The notes: a model not told the origin generated them from the letters alone. A DNA stretch of 64,000 nt from Ceriagrion tenellum (GCA_963169105.1 OY720642.1:18160965-18224964); one strand, 5' to 3'. Shown: positions 48,401-61,022, counted from the first letter of the stretch. Made by a program: numbers and translations.

Positions 48401-49609
48401 TTCAAAGCTGTGCCTTGCCTCCAGTTTCCTCGTTAAAATGGCTAAGGTCATCTAGTTACAACACTAATTGGAATACTCAGAGAAGAGATTTATTTAAATT
48501 CCACAGATCATAGACATACACGTGCACATCTTACAGAATACTGGTCAGAAAAAGCTCCACCCGCTACCACCCATTTTCACAAGCAGAAAGTTCTGTAATT
48601 TTTCACTGTAAAGTTCAACGTAGTCATGGCTCTTGAGTGCTCATTATGTGATTAGACTCAATAATATACAGGAAATTGCAATAAAATATCGTTCAGAATA
48701 CCACAAGACATTCTTGAACAAGAGCATTAACAAGCAGCAAGAAATAGTCCAATATGGATTTGTATTCCGTGGCTTTCTTGGCCCAAATTCCATTGATCCT
48801 TCTTCTAGGTGATTGTATGAATATCAAATGAGCTGTTTGATTTGTTTACCACGGAACAAAAGGATATAGGCCTCCCTCTGCTGTACGTTATGGAGATAAG
48901 AATATTCATGAAATTACAATAAAATATCTTTGAAAATATGTAAAGACATCCATGAACAACAGCAAACTAGTTCAATCTTTACTGTACAATAGATGCTTGT
49001 TCATCCCCCTAACGGAATATAAATCATAATAAAATGAACAGAAGCAGATTAACACAGACATTTAATCTTTCGGATCAAAAGGATAATCTTTATACATTAG
49101 AAAAAAGTAGAGAGCACTCCGCAATCAGATGTTGTGGTGTTCATAAGAACAGCTGGACACAACTTCAACACAGATAATTTCTCTGAACTCAGCAAAAATG
49201 TTGAAGAGCCATACGGCATTGGAATCACCGCACCGGCCATATGGAGCCGGAAATTGGTGATAAGATTCTGGGGGCTGGAGTTTGCGTAAGTATCTTCATC
49301 AGATTTATATACTAGAAGACAACGAGATTTCCTTTTCCTAGTGGAAATTTCAGAATCATAAAAAAGTTCTGACTCACATAACGCGTAAGAAATGTGACTG
49401 TTAGTAATTAAGTAAATGATTACTCATCAAAATATATTCCATAGAATCACAACAGTAAACGTTTCAGCCAACACCATGAAATAAGTCCAGTAAATAACCC
49501 TCAAAAGGAGTAATAATTTAAGTTCTGAGAAGCTCAGTTTAAAAAACACAAGTTTATGTTCCAATAATACAACTATATTTCCTCCACTCTCCTAATATCT
49601 ACTTAAATG
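45454..49609. other. No gene recognised
   Basis: 45480-45725 is C/T-rich with a (CT)n run at about 45703-45717. 45738-45766 is a perfect hairpin (separate entry). 48671-48740 and 48909-48970 are imperfect direct repeats. No exon or RNA gene is supportable. Confidence 0.4.
45738..45766. repeat. Perfect GC-rich hairpin
   Basis: CCGCCCTCGG and its exact complement CCGAGGGCGG are separated by nine bases, next to an AT-rich stretch with several ATTA cores (45880-45905). It could be a structured or protein-binding site. No terminator T-run follows. Confidence 0.5.
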
Positions 49610-49678
49610 ATACCATAAATCTCGAATATGGACTCTTTAATGACGAGGGAAATATTTCGCTCAAACCGTGACACTACC
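49610..49678. mobile_element. TTAA-family right-end fragment
   Basis: ctcgaatatggactctttaa, then gagggaaatatttcgctc and a terminal ctacc match the right ends at 35281-35330 and 56501-56549. The left part was not found. Confidence 0.45.
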
Positions 49679-49699
49679 GCATTGCTTCGGAAGGAAACA

Positions 49700-50305
49700 T
49701 GTGCGATGAAAAAGAGCGGGAGACATCCCTCCAGTGTCAACAAAAAATAGGGTGGGCGGAAAGTAAGGCAGGAAGCAGCAATAAGAGGGAGGAGGAGGAT
49801 AAGAGCGCCAGGAAGGAAGGAAATTGGGGGAGTATTGAAGGCAGCGTCGAAATAGGGCAGGTAGGGAGGAGCACGGGGGGGGGGAGATTTCTACAGAGGG
49901 GCGACGTCAAGGGGGAGGAGGGGGAAGCAGCGGCGGCGGAAGCAAGGACGTATGGCGGAATACCCGGGGATGCGACAGCAAATAGACTCCCTCCCCTAAA
50001 GTGGAGCGGCATGCAAATCAACTGCCGCAAAATAGGTGCTCTCGTGTGAGGGAGGGAGGAAGATTTGGGAGGAGCGGTTTTGCGGGGAGCGGAGAGGATT
50101 GGGAATGCCGAGTGGGGGTTGGTCGCATGGCAGTGTTGGAGGGTTGTGGGGCGCAGGTAGGGGCGGCGTTGGATACGGGATGGGGGGAAACAAACATTGG
50201 GGCGAGCAGGCGAATGGGGGAGCTCTGCACCGAGGGAAGAGAGTGATGGGGAATGAGAGGAAAAGAGCCAAAATCGTAGGAACAGGAGGGAAGGGGAAAA
50301 AATAA
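49700..50305. other. Polypurine island
   Basis: 600 bp of G/A-rich plus strand with G runs (gggggggg near 49879). Large frames on both strands have only low-complexity translations. Confidence 0.6.
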
Positions 50306-51814
50306 GACGAAATAGTTCACGGCTCTAAACATCAAATGCTGAATTTATACGAGCACAAGCTCCGACATGCATCCCCAAGTTTTACCCTCTTACACCGTAG
50401 TGTGCGCCGAAGATCCATATTTGTCTAAACGATTTTTATCCTTATTTTTTTCCAACCTTAACCATTCAACTCATTAAGATTTCTTTCTGGAATGAAGAAA
50501 ATACTTTAAGTTTGATTTCACAAGAGAAAAATTGTTCATTTTAAATAAAAAGAATTTACTAAATGAAAACGTAGCAAGAATTATAATAGTGCGAGGAGGT
50601 AATAGCATAATTGCGTGGCCTTCTAATGTTCAAAAGAAGTCAAAAGTATGTTGATTAGAAAATTTGAAAAAAAAATTAAAAATGACTTTGTTCTTATAGT
50701 AATCCCTAAAAATAGTTCATTAGTATCTTCCCAAGAAAACATCGAAACATAATGACAAATTACAAGGAAACAGACAGCAATTTCTGAATAGAAGTGATAT
50801 TACCACCATTAATTGTGAACACTATATAAGAGCTAGAAAAAATGTACAACATTAAGTGACAACAGTCATTAAACCGAAAAATTATAAGTATACCAGGCAC
50901 ACCCAAATCAATCTTTCTGCCCGTCGAAAGCGCACGATTGAGGGAATATCACTCTTACGGCCGGAAATACAGTTTCGGCTACGCTCGACGGAAATGACTA
51001 GGGCCGTCAAAGTTATATGATAAAGCCACCGTCAGTCCTATACGATAAAGCAAAGGAAGCGCGAGAGTAGTTCAGCCTTTGTTCGAATTCCAACTCGTAG
51101 TGTAGGCGCGAAACTCACACGACAGAAATAAAGCCAACATTAATCTGGGCTGAGTAGAATTCTCCTATTTACCCTTACATCTCGGGATGCACAGTCATCA
51201 TCGTCTTCTTCAAACCCTAAAGACGATGGCGGACACAGCCGTCGAGGCGTTGGCAGCTACAGCCGTCCTGACACAGTTGGAAACTCCAGACCTTGACACA
51301 GAAAACTTCATCCTACTAAGGTTTTCATGCATTATGTTTGAGATGCAGCAGACTACGAAACCAATCTGAATCGAGATCTCCGTCGGAGTCGCCTATACCT
51401 TACCTTTCACCGCAAAATACGTCATGGAAGTTAATTTATGGGAGCTGGAGCAGAATTCGTGAGTTATCGAGTATATTTTCTAATAATTTCCCAGGCATGT
51501 CAAAATAACTCTTCACACACATTTAACTTTAATGTATCTGATTATTCTGTTATATTTCGCCTTAAAGTATAGTTTTGATATTCGCCTTAAAATATAGTTA
51601 ATTTACTGGGGTTAACGGTTGGGAATTCGAAATTTAAGCGAAACACAAATGTAAATAAGTGTTTCCTACTCGACATGATATCTTGATATTTGTCATCAAC
51701 CGTAATAACAATATCAGACGTATTATTTCGCGTTTAAGAGAAAATCGGGACAATAATATATAATCAAATTATTCCGAAATACATGTTAAGTGCCGTAAGG
51801 CAACGTGGTGAAAT
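50306..51814. other. No gene recognised
   Basis: The frame 51187-51369 has an internal methionine in a plausible start context (acgatggcgg) and reads MADTAVEALAATAVL. I recognise no family and see no further exon. Confidence 0.35.
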
Positions 51815-51990
51815 CTCACTCATATATAAAAATCTAGTGGTGTCTGTGTGTCTGTCTGTTACTCAATCACTCATTAACCACTGAATCGATTGAAACAAAA
51901 TTTGGCAGGAAGATAGCTGATACATATGGTTCACGCATAGGCTATATAACAAGGGCCTTTAGGGCCTTTTAGGGCCCCAAAATGGTTTAA
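51815..51990 (+). repeat. Possible Helitron-type left end
   Basis: tctcactcatatataaaaat, followed by a gtgtctgtgtgtctgtctg stretch and a ccactgaatcgattgaaaca stretch, resembles the left part of many arthropod Helitrons, which start with TC and an AT-rich ATATAAAA stretch (family knowledge). No CTRR end with hairpin was located, so the extent is unknown. Confidence 0.3.
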
Positions 51991-53993
51991 TAATTAAATA
52001 ATCATAGGAATAGATGCAGAGCTTTCTTTATTTGCTTAGTTAAATAACTTTTACTTGAGGTATTCGGTTGTAATTTTCGCAGTAACATGGAAAAAAGAAA
52101 GAAGTTTCTTATTCTTGCGATCGATTTTCATCTACAATTATATTTCACTTGATAATTGCAGTTTTAACGCCAAAATTACACATTTTTCTCCAATTACAAC
52201 AATAGCTTATTTACTTGGTAACTAAGGATTTTTCATGCATGAATGGGGCCTTTGGGCATGATTTTTGGCCTGCGAGGGTCCACGGTTTTAAAGCTGACGG
52301 CTTCAAAAAAAAATTAAAGGCCATACATTGTAATTAACTGAGTAGGCAAAAAACGTGGCTACGATATCCTAGACGCCGAATTTTCGATTTCTAGCTAACC
52401 TGGGAGCAATGGTAAGGCAAAGTTTGAGTGTTTTTTCTCTCAAATCAGGGGAGTTAAAAATATTTCTTTTCCATCATAATATACAGTCTTGCCTACTTTA
52501 TCAATTTCAGAAAACTACAGGCCTCTATCTTTGATAGTATTCCCATAGTTGGTCGCTGAATGAACACGGACACGTCCGCCGGAACGCGCAAAACGGCCGG
52601 AAAAATCAGAGGTATCATTACGACTTCACTATCAATTAATAAGTATTAACGTATGATTTTTGGCTTAACTGTTGTGTTGTTATGATCGAAACGCAGATAA
52701 ATACGGTACCGAAAAGCTGAATCAGATGCACGAAGAGGTACCACCATAAGATCCGACGCTCAACTTCGAGAGGCATGGTTTCAGCCAAAGGCACCAGCTC
52801 ACCCTACCGTGCGTAATGCACACGGCAGTGATGCAAATCACGAAATTAGACACGCCAAGCCATCGCTCCATTCCCTAGTTAACACGCATGCCAGAGGAGA
52901 GAGTGCCAGGGGATACGCTCCAGGCGAGAGAAGCAATGGTATTTGCAGCACCTGATTCAGGTGGGGAGAGGTGGAGCTAAGGATTGGCGAAATGTATTCA
53001 GTTTAATATTCCATATTTTTCATGAAGCATTCAGTTTTTGAACTACGGTAGTGTGAGTTTCTAAATTTTCGAGTAAATTGATAATATTATTTCCATATTT
53101 CATTTGATATGACACATCTCTTTCAATAAATCTATTGCTCTCAACAAGAGCATATACTAAATATTGGAAAGGCTATCACATTTAACAGAGGGGTGAGCAT
53201 GGACTACAACCTCCAGAATAGTCCCTTTACTGCGTGAATTAGTTTATAAGGACATCAAGCCAAGACTACGAATGTATTCATGAGAGAATGGGGAGAGAAT
53301 TAATAAGGTGGACATGTAATCAGAGGCGTTCAGGAATTTTTATACATAAACAGCATCAATTAAATTTGTAACGCCTTTCATTCTATGCGTCGCTATGTCG
53401 ACAACTTTGCTCCGATTATACCACCGTATTGACACTATTCTGACGCATTGAAAAGGACATATCCGCAGTTTTGATTTGCCCGTCAATCCCTAGGTAAAAG
53501 GAAGGTGTGGGTGGTTTAGAGGGAACAAAGCAATAGAGGGCATGCGTGGGCATACATGTAAAGGGGGGAGGGTTGAGAAGGCCAGGGGAGGGAGGGCGGG
53601 TGGAGGAGTGTCGAGCCTTTTACGAGGAGCGTCAGAGACGTCAGGGAGATGACGTGTTGAGGATGTAAAGGGGAGACAGCGGGGGTTGGGGAAGGAGGCA
53701 GGGTGATGAAGTAGGTTTATGGGTGAGGGTGGAGAGAGGAGAGTGAGGGGCACACAAAGTGGAGGAGGTGGTAGTGGGTGACAGGCGCCCTTGTCTTGAC
53801 GGTGTTTATAGCGGGAGCTGCTGAAATGGGCTGACTCTCGGATGAGGGGCGTGCGCGGGTTGTGGGAGGGTAGGAGAGAGGGAAAGGGGAGGGATGGAGT
53901 AGGTACACGGCGAGGGAGAGAGAGAGGCTTCGGGAGACGATAAGATGAGGAAGGAAGGAAACGGTGGGGTGAAGAAGGCACAAATCATTAAAC
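51991..53993. other. No gene recognised; polypurine island at the right
   Basis: 53490-53990 is G/A-rich on plus with low-complexity frames on minus (163 codons). The rest is unassigned. Confidence 0.45.
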
Positions 53994-54694
53994 CAGGGTG
54001 GTAAACCTACTGATATCCAATTTTAAATTCCCTGATTTTTTCCCGACATTTCCCTGGTGGATTTACCAATTTCCCTGACCAATCGCCAATAAGTCACCTA
54101 TTATTGGAATATTTTTTTCTGCTGAATTAAATCCTCTACAGCAGCTTTAAAATTTCTAAAATTTCTGATCATCGTCTCGTAATTTTAGTACTGCAAGCAT
54201 GTATTGTAAGCAAGTATGTACTGTAAGCTAGTGTGCTCCAGTTACCTGTCGACCTGAGTTTCGGAAGTTACATTAAAACGCGAGGTAAATTTTTCCAAAG
54301 AACACTGCCTCGGATTCCTTGTGATGAGCGTAATACATTGTGATCATGAATTTTAACACTACCTGGCAAATATCGCAATAAGGATATGCAAAAGGGATAC
54401 ATTGTACGTCTGATTCATAACTAAATAATAAAGATTACAACTAATAAGATTCACAACCGAATATTTCACGAATTGATGGGGCTTATTCCATGCACGTCAG
54501 CGACGGACGTTAGTTTCACTTGGTGAAATAAAGGGCGGGAAAGACTGGCCGATAAACGCAATGGTAGAAAAACAATCAGGATTCATACCCCAGTTCCTCC
54601 CTGACTGTTAGGAGAATTCCCTGACTTTTCCAGAAATTCAAAATTCCCTGACAATTCCAGGTTTTCCCGGTTTTCCCTGACGAACGCCACCCTG
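53994..54694. mobile_element. hAT-like MITE, copy 4
   Basis: Starts CAGGGTGG and ends CGCCACCCTG, with perfect 5-bp duplications TAAAC at 53989-53993 and 54695-54699. 701 bp. It carries a short internal duplication of a gcaagcatgtattgtaagc stretch at about 54191-54225. Non-coding. Confidence 0.87.
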
Positions 54695-54841
54695 TAAACA
54701 CGTATCTACGTTACTAATTTAACCAACACACTACATCTGTAAGACTGACAAAAGTGACAAATTCACATCATTTCAAAGACTCACAGCTTTCATATATTTA
54801 CTGCGAAGGCGTCCGCGGACAGTTGGAGAGGGCAGTGAAGG

Positions 54842-55386
54842 TTTATCGGGATCTCTTCGGTGTAGTTCCATTTTGGTGGACGATAGTTTCGGCGGCATCA
54901 CAGCTACCCTCTTCTATGCTGTCAAGGAGCCAGGAGCATCATTATATGAGACTTTCTCCGCAAATTCAGTCAGGAGCGCTATCATTGGTTGTTCTGTTTC
55001 CCATTTCAAAAACCCCATTCTAAATATTGGAGATGGTGAAACCATCATCTATGTAAATATTTTTCCTTCTTTTTCACGATTTCAATGGTCTCTCTGATAT
55101 GTCTAGGGAAGTATCGGCTCGCATTTGCGATTAATTTTGCCACTTCGAAAATCATGTTATGGCTAGGCCCACTCCAGGTGAGTTCGGCCAGAGCTGATTT
55201 GCACAGGTGCCTGTTCATGATTCCCACTTGATGTTATTTCATTTGGCATGTGAGTACTCTCGACGTGTCCCCAACGTAAGATTTCCCACATTCGCACTTC
55301 ACACCACAGACCTGAAGAAAGTAGCTGCAATAACACCGAAACTGCCGCCCACGAAAATGTAACTACGAGGAAGACATACCCAAAAT
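54842..55386. mobile_element. Penelope-like element fragment with inverted ends
   Basis: A GIY-YIG remnant (minus) is bracketed by two roughly 66-bp inverted copies: 54842-54908 read on minus and 55321-55386 read on plus. Both contain gtagctg, ccgaaac, ccac, aaaatg and aactac in the same order. Penelope-like retroelements encode RT plus GIY-YIG and often carry inverted or tandem pseudo-LTRs with hammerhead motifs (established knowledge). The RT domain is absent. The plus copy follows CTGAAGA (55312-55318) and the minus copy has a degraded ctgtgatg, so both look like dead hammerhead cores. Confidence 0.65.
55045..55308 (-). pseudogene. GIY-YIG endonuclease remnant of a Penelope-like element
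   Basis: Minus frame: CGVKCECGKSYVGDTSR, an in-frame TAA at 55234-55236, then NRHLCKSALAELTWSGPSHN and RYFPRHIRETIEIVKKK, with a stop near 55045. The CxCG-K-x-YVGxT start, the SALAE block and the late R-x-x-ETIEI block follow the order of Penelope GIY-YIG domains, including the presumed catalytic Arg/Glu region (family knowledge). Besides the stop, the first Tyr of the GIY part is missing (GVK). Non-functional. Confidence 0.7.
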
Positions 55387-55991
55387 ATCTTCAGCTTAAA
55401 GAATTCTTTCTTCCATCGCTGTTGCTGTGAATGGTGCATTCATGGAACACTATTCTTCCATCAAACCACAACTCTTTGATCATAACTTTTCTCCCACTGC
55501 TCCTTTTCCCCGATTCCTCTTTTATGGCTGGCGTCCGAAAACCCCTTCCTGCACGGCCTAAGCGTCGTCTCTTGAAAGTAGGACGTAGATTTGGAAATGG
55601 AGCAATACAGCGCTCTTCAGCCGTGAAGAAAGGGTGGGGTAGGGGCTTTTGAAACAAGGCCAAAAACGTAATATTGCGTGCACATTATACTATGCTGTAC
55701 TTAACTCAACGGCTACTCTTTAGAGGTTTCGTTGTGGTCTATAATCGTGGTAGGGTAAATTCTTAAAGAGTAATAAAGGGTATCATAACGTATGGGTTTT
55801 AAGGTCTACCCCCTGATTTTCTCGGAGTGAACATACTTGCAAAAATAGCGCGGGAAGCTAACAAATTCGCAGGTTTCCAAATTACATTCAGGAGTCCTGT
55901 GCAGTACTAGAAGTACTGAATTCCCCCTGCTTACTTCATTTTTGCAAGTGCTTTTTTACTGCCATTCGATGAATTCTAGGTAATCCTTTAA
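55387..55991. other. No gene recognised
   Basis: Frames on both strands at 55391-55663 (for example VRKPLPARPKRRLLKVGRRF on plus) have no known domain. They may be more Penelope debris, unproven. Confidence 0.35.
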
Positions 55992-56549
55992 GGTAGTTTG
56001 AGCGAAATATCATTTTACCTAGAAACCAATGAATTCGGTCTCATTTCAAAGAAAAATATCTCACCCTTCTAATGACACAAAAAATTAAACCCCTTACCAC
56101 ATAACTTTCGGAGATATTTGCCCAAATATACCAGCCTTTTTACATGGGAAATGGTACGTGTATGCACTCATGAGAGACATTATTTACAAAATAAGGAAAC
56201 TCTAACACTTAGATGCCGTAAAAAAAAACTAACAGCATGTAGTTTGTATGTTTTCTCAACTATTTTAGCAAATTAATCTTACTGTCACCGAAATAGGTTC
56301 TTGGGTACCATTTTGAAGCCTTCCATTTTGAAGGAGTTTCAAACGCACCGCGCGAAACAAATGAGTCACGTTAACGACTTATTTAGATATTTTCATTTAA
56401 TTATTTACAATTTCTGTCATATAAAACTATATTATTGCACCATTAATAATGCAATATTTAATTGATGTGTCCTACAGCTGGTGAAATTAAAACGTATAAT
56501 TCGAATACAATCTCTATTATGACTAGGAAACTATCTCGCTCGGACTACC
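55992..56549. mobile_element. TTAA-flanked element, subfamily B, copy 2
   Basis: TTAA at 55988-55991, start ggtagtttgagcgaaatatc, end ctatctcgctcggactacc before tcaa. 558 bp and homologous end to end with 34782-35330. Confidence 0.85.
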
Positions 56550-58498
56550 TCAACTCAATCACTCTGCATAAACCAGATGCTAAGACCTGCTGCTCTGGTT
56601 GGCTTTGTCCAAAAAAAAAAGTTTCTTTACAACTGGCGGATCTTCACACGTCTTAATCAAATTCCTTCATCACTTCTCCCTTAGAAGAGTCTAAAGCTTT
56701 CTCAATTTACGTAAACCGGAGTGATTTAGAGTGAATCTAAAGTGTTAATTTTTACTTAAAATTCCAAGATTATAACGAGATCCCTTTCCAAAACGTACAC
56801 CATGGCGTGGTGAAAGGGCTTTCCGTTCTCCAATGAACGCGTACTTTAATGAAATGTGATGATGAAATATTTGCCTCCGCATGGTGTACAGCGGGAAAGA
56901 AAGAAAGTAAATATGAACAATGCAAGCGTAAGTTAGCTCCAATAGAGCTAATGAGATACGTTGCAGATTCTTTCATTCATTTCGACGGCGATGAAATGTC
57001 GCGGTAAATTTGTTTCGAAAACGACTCGTTGAGTACCAACGGTTTATGGGCCGATTGAGAGGACGGATGATAGGGAATAAATGAGTGGAAGCAAAATGGG
57101 GACATAAAAGAGCGTGGTTGGTTTGAGAGCCGAGGAAGGAGAGATGGGAGTGGAGCGAAGGAAAGGGGAACGGGAAGAAAAAGACGAAAAGCAGCACGAG
57201 GAAGAGAATGAAGGAATGGAGGGGAGAAAGTCGTAATTCAAGTGAAGATGAACTGGTAAAGCGGTGTTTCAGGGAGTTGGGCGATTCAGTACATCATCAT
57301 TTGAAAGAGAGAATACGTTGAGGTAACATTATAATTTCTGACTGTTCGGAAAAGAAGAGAGGAAAAAAGCGGATGTAAATAATATGAATTCAGCTGAGAA
57401 ATTTAGGACAACCATGAACTTAACATAAACACTTAAAAGGATATTAGAATAAGCTGCAACTAGAAAACTGATGAGACGTTCAACTTTTTATCTATTGAGA
57501 TATGTTTTTAATAAAATAACTTACACAAAATTTATTATTTTACCTTATGCTATATTAGTAGTACATATATGTTTACAAAGTAAAAGTTCTTCAATGTAAT
57601 AAATGAAGGAATCCGTAGAAAGAAAGCTTCAAATCCTGATAGGAAATCCAAACAACGAACCTTTTTACAACCAATACGCGAACTTCAATAGGAAAATAAG
57701 ATTTTAATACGACCGCAGCATCTCTAGCAAATTGATTTCGCTTAATTGCCATACAGTTACATAGTCTTAGATTAGACGGTACATCCTCACCAACGGGACA
57801 GGCTAAATCCGTGTCTAATACGCAGAGAAAGATACCCGCATGAGCCAGATATCAAACCACAGACCATTGACCTGACGACACAAAGCGAAGACCAGGGGGC
57901 TGTTTCTCAGAACTACAAGTCTACAAGTTACGTGACTATATTCACAAGGCGGATGGGTTACTCAGATATACCTAGCTGAATACTAGTACTAGTCCAAAAA
58001 AATGTCGGGCCTAATCAAGACCATACATAACTCGTATTTTGATGATTACGATACATTTTGGGCGTGCACCTTGCAATATTTCCAATTCAAAAGTTAGTGC
58101 AATGTTTTTGGGTAAACACAAATGATTGAACATGCGCTGAAAAGTAATTTAATGTCCCAACGTACCTTAAAAGACCAAAATCGATTGCGAGTATTCGGGT
58201 AAACCTAGCATCATAAGATATAATCATTTATTTCGCCGTATTTCTTGAAGGATGAGCTCTAAATGGCAGTTATTAATAAGCTTTACATTTCAAGATATCT
58301 TGTCTATTTGGTTTTATCTTTATTGAATCACTAAAATTGACGTTACAACTTATTACTATAACGAAACTTCACGGCAACATACCGTAAGTTGACATTGATA
58401 ATATTTATCGTAACTTACAGTCCGTATTTCCAGTTATTAATGGTTATATTACTCAACAGAAACGAATTGATAAGTAGTTGTTTATTACTAGTCAGTTA
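56550..58498. other. No gene recognised
   Basis: GA-rich at 57060-57240. An imperfect small hairpin (gtaagttgacattgataa with its partner) lies at about 58386-58420. No gene supported. Confidence 0.4.
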
Positions 58499-58708
58499 AA
58501 GAGAGTGAAACATCAGGATACTTAATTATTTTCTCTCGACTGCCGTGTCTTGAGTGATTCTTGTACGTCGCAGATCGTTTTTCATTTGTAATTCAAAAGA
58601 AAGTCAACCAGTGTATATTTTGAGCTTGGTGAATTGTTTATCGGGCGAAATTCACGACGAGACAGCACTCGAGATAAATAAAGAAATATCCTGATGTTTC
58701 ACTCTCTT
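58499..58708. repeat. 210-bp foldback element
   Basis: 22-base perfect inverted ends (aagagagtgaaacatcagga plus ta; 58499-58520 and 58687-58708). The next about 40 bases of each arm are also similar in inverted orientation, so the unit is a full foldback. No coding capacity, no clear duplication. Confidence 0.7.
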
Positions 58709-60492
58709 CAACCAGAATTCAAAATAGTCACTGCAATTAACAGAGGAATTGGGGAAATCAAATGTCTGCCCTCACGACCAGTCAGAGATGGCACTAAGTT
58801 GGGGAGAAGTAGGGCTTCCAAGAAGCCACCACCAAAGGTTTGATAACCTATTTTATCACTTTGAGGCAATAGTCCACATAAACTGAAGGTGTAACCTAAG
58901 CTGAAACATAAAGCTGTGAAATACGCAGAAATTTCCCGGCAGCAGGTTGCTGTGAGATGAAAAAAAATTAGGTAAAACTAAAAAGAAAAAAAGGGGATTA
59001 AAGGAATGGGAGTAAAAATGTGAGGGGAAGTGAAGAATGAGGTATTCTGATGCGGACGAGGAAAGTGGTGTCGTTCTGCGGAGAGTTGGGGAAGTGGTAA
59101 GAGGGGGAATGGGTGTGAGAAGAAGACTCCAGAACACGCTCTTGGTGGAGGGCAAAATGAGAAGAAGACGGCGGATGCGAGAGGTAGACGAGTAAGGACG
59201 GGAGGGTTGAAAGAAAGGCGAAGGACATGAAGAACGGAGGGAAGCAGGAAGTTAGTTCATAGATGGGGAGGAAGAGGGGGGGGGTACTCCGAGATCCCCG
59301 CTTCCGAACGGCACTGGAGGGATAACTCAAGCGTTAACGCCGGAGAGCCTCCGAAACAGCCCACGGCTCATTGGGCGTGATGTATACACCCTCGAACCAT
59401 TACCCCTTTTGCTGCTGCGAGTATGAATAATGACGCCGGAGAATGCGGAGGCCACTGAAGCACAATGTTCCACGTTTCGCCGCAATACGTTTAGGAAGGC
59501 AAAAAAATTGGGTTGAAGTGCTGCTCTTGCATTGTCACGTATCCTCCCATCCCCCCATTTCACTTGAAGCAGAAGTTTTACCCCATTAAGGACGTTCAGC
59601 TTCAAACAGATAAATACTGAACCAAGGATGAATCATTATGGTTAAAGAGCTCACTCACGTAGAACCAAGGGATTCAAAAGTTACTATGCTTGAGTAGCTT
59701 AATATATGGCGAGAGCAACTAACGAAATCTACAAGGAGAATGAACACCACAGGACTACGGTTCTCGAAATGCTTTCAGACGCCAAATTCTGAGACATTCT
59801 TGGGATCCCTGGATACAAACCCGGTAGTCGTTAATAGACAAACACTCAGAACCGTCATTCAAAATTATTTTCTAGATTACTTCCATGATAGCTGGCTTCC
59901 ACGCTAGACTTTTCTTGAAATTAACCCTATTATCACAAGGAAAAATTAAAAACAAGCTTGATGACTTCTGTTGCTCATATAGGTCTTTTGCTTGGTGGTA
60001 GATATACTTTAATAATTGCCCAAGGTCTTTGTTCTTCTAGCATATTTTGTTTGGCAAATAGAACGGGAGTAAAAATGGCTCGAGCAGATAATTGTGGGAA
60101 ATAACTAAACTGATCATACGGGCAAAGTGCGCGACCCGCTTTTGTCGCTGCGTCATTGCTCATGGCAAAACTTCTAAGCCCGTTGTACATGGGACACGAA
60201 ATGGCGCGATTTAAAACGGCATTTTTTTCTCAATCTGTACAGCAATAGTTACCTACTGAGGGGCTATTTTGCCATTTCGCGTTCTTCTAGCATGCACTCC
60301 GGTAATTCATCGCTTTACACGACGCAATTTGAAATGCACGTATGTTACATGCATCATACAGCGCATTTGCGTGCCCCGCGTAAAACTGGCTATACATACA
60401 CACAATACACAATCCACGAATTCTCCTTATTAGAATAAATGCACTTTTTTGGCCGATGCGTAATAACATATCGAAAAACTCGCCTGAATTCA
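58709..60492. other. No gene recognised; small polypurine island
   Basis: 58990-59290 is GA-rich on plus (low-complexity minus frames). The rest is unassigned. Confidence 0.4.
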
Positions 60493-61022
60493 GGTACATA
60501 GAGCGAGATTTTCCCCTAGTTACGATAGAGTCCATATTCAAATTGTTTTGATTTTTAGCAACTGTAAGAAGAATAAATATATACAGTAGCATTAAATAAG
60601 AGCAATCTTATTTTTAAATTACAGAAATTCTCAGTAGTTAATTAAATATTCATTTTCACGGAATTGATTATAATCTTTTTCCAAGGCGTACGTTGAAAAC
60701 GCCTTCCCAACCGAATATTTTTGGCGATTCTGTAAAAATTACTTCGGTGAGTAACTGATAAATTTTTAAAAATAATTGAGAAAAAATACAGAATACGCAC
60801 TATTAAATTTATGACGATATGTATGCGTCATTAATCTCAATTTTTTTCAAACAAAGTCTACATAGAGAGCATGCGTGTACCATTCGTCATAAATAATGAA
60901 TGATGTGTCTTGACAAAGATCTAATTGTTAACACTTAAAAGACTAGATATTATTCTTCTTAATGAGGCCTAATTCATCGATACGAATGATCAATTACAAA
61001 GTGATATCTCGCTATAAATACC
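60493..61022. mobile_element. TTAA-family element, subfamily A, diverged copy
   Basis: Starts ggtacatagagcgagatttt and ends gatatctcgctataaatacc. The internal gcaactgtaagaagaataaa matches gtagctgtaagaagcatgaa of 3055-3904. 530 bp, but the flanking TTAA is no longer intact. Confidence 0.65.

Noticed and set aside
53490..53981. 163-codon minus frame
   Set aside because: Serine/proline/histidine-rich low-complexity product of a polypurine island.
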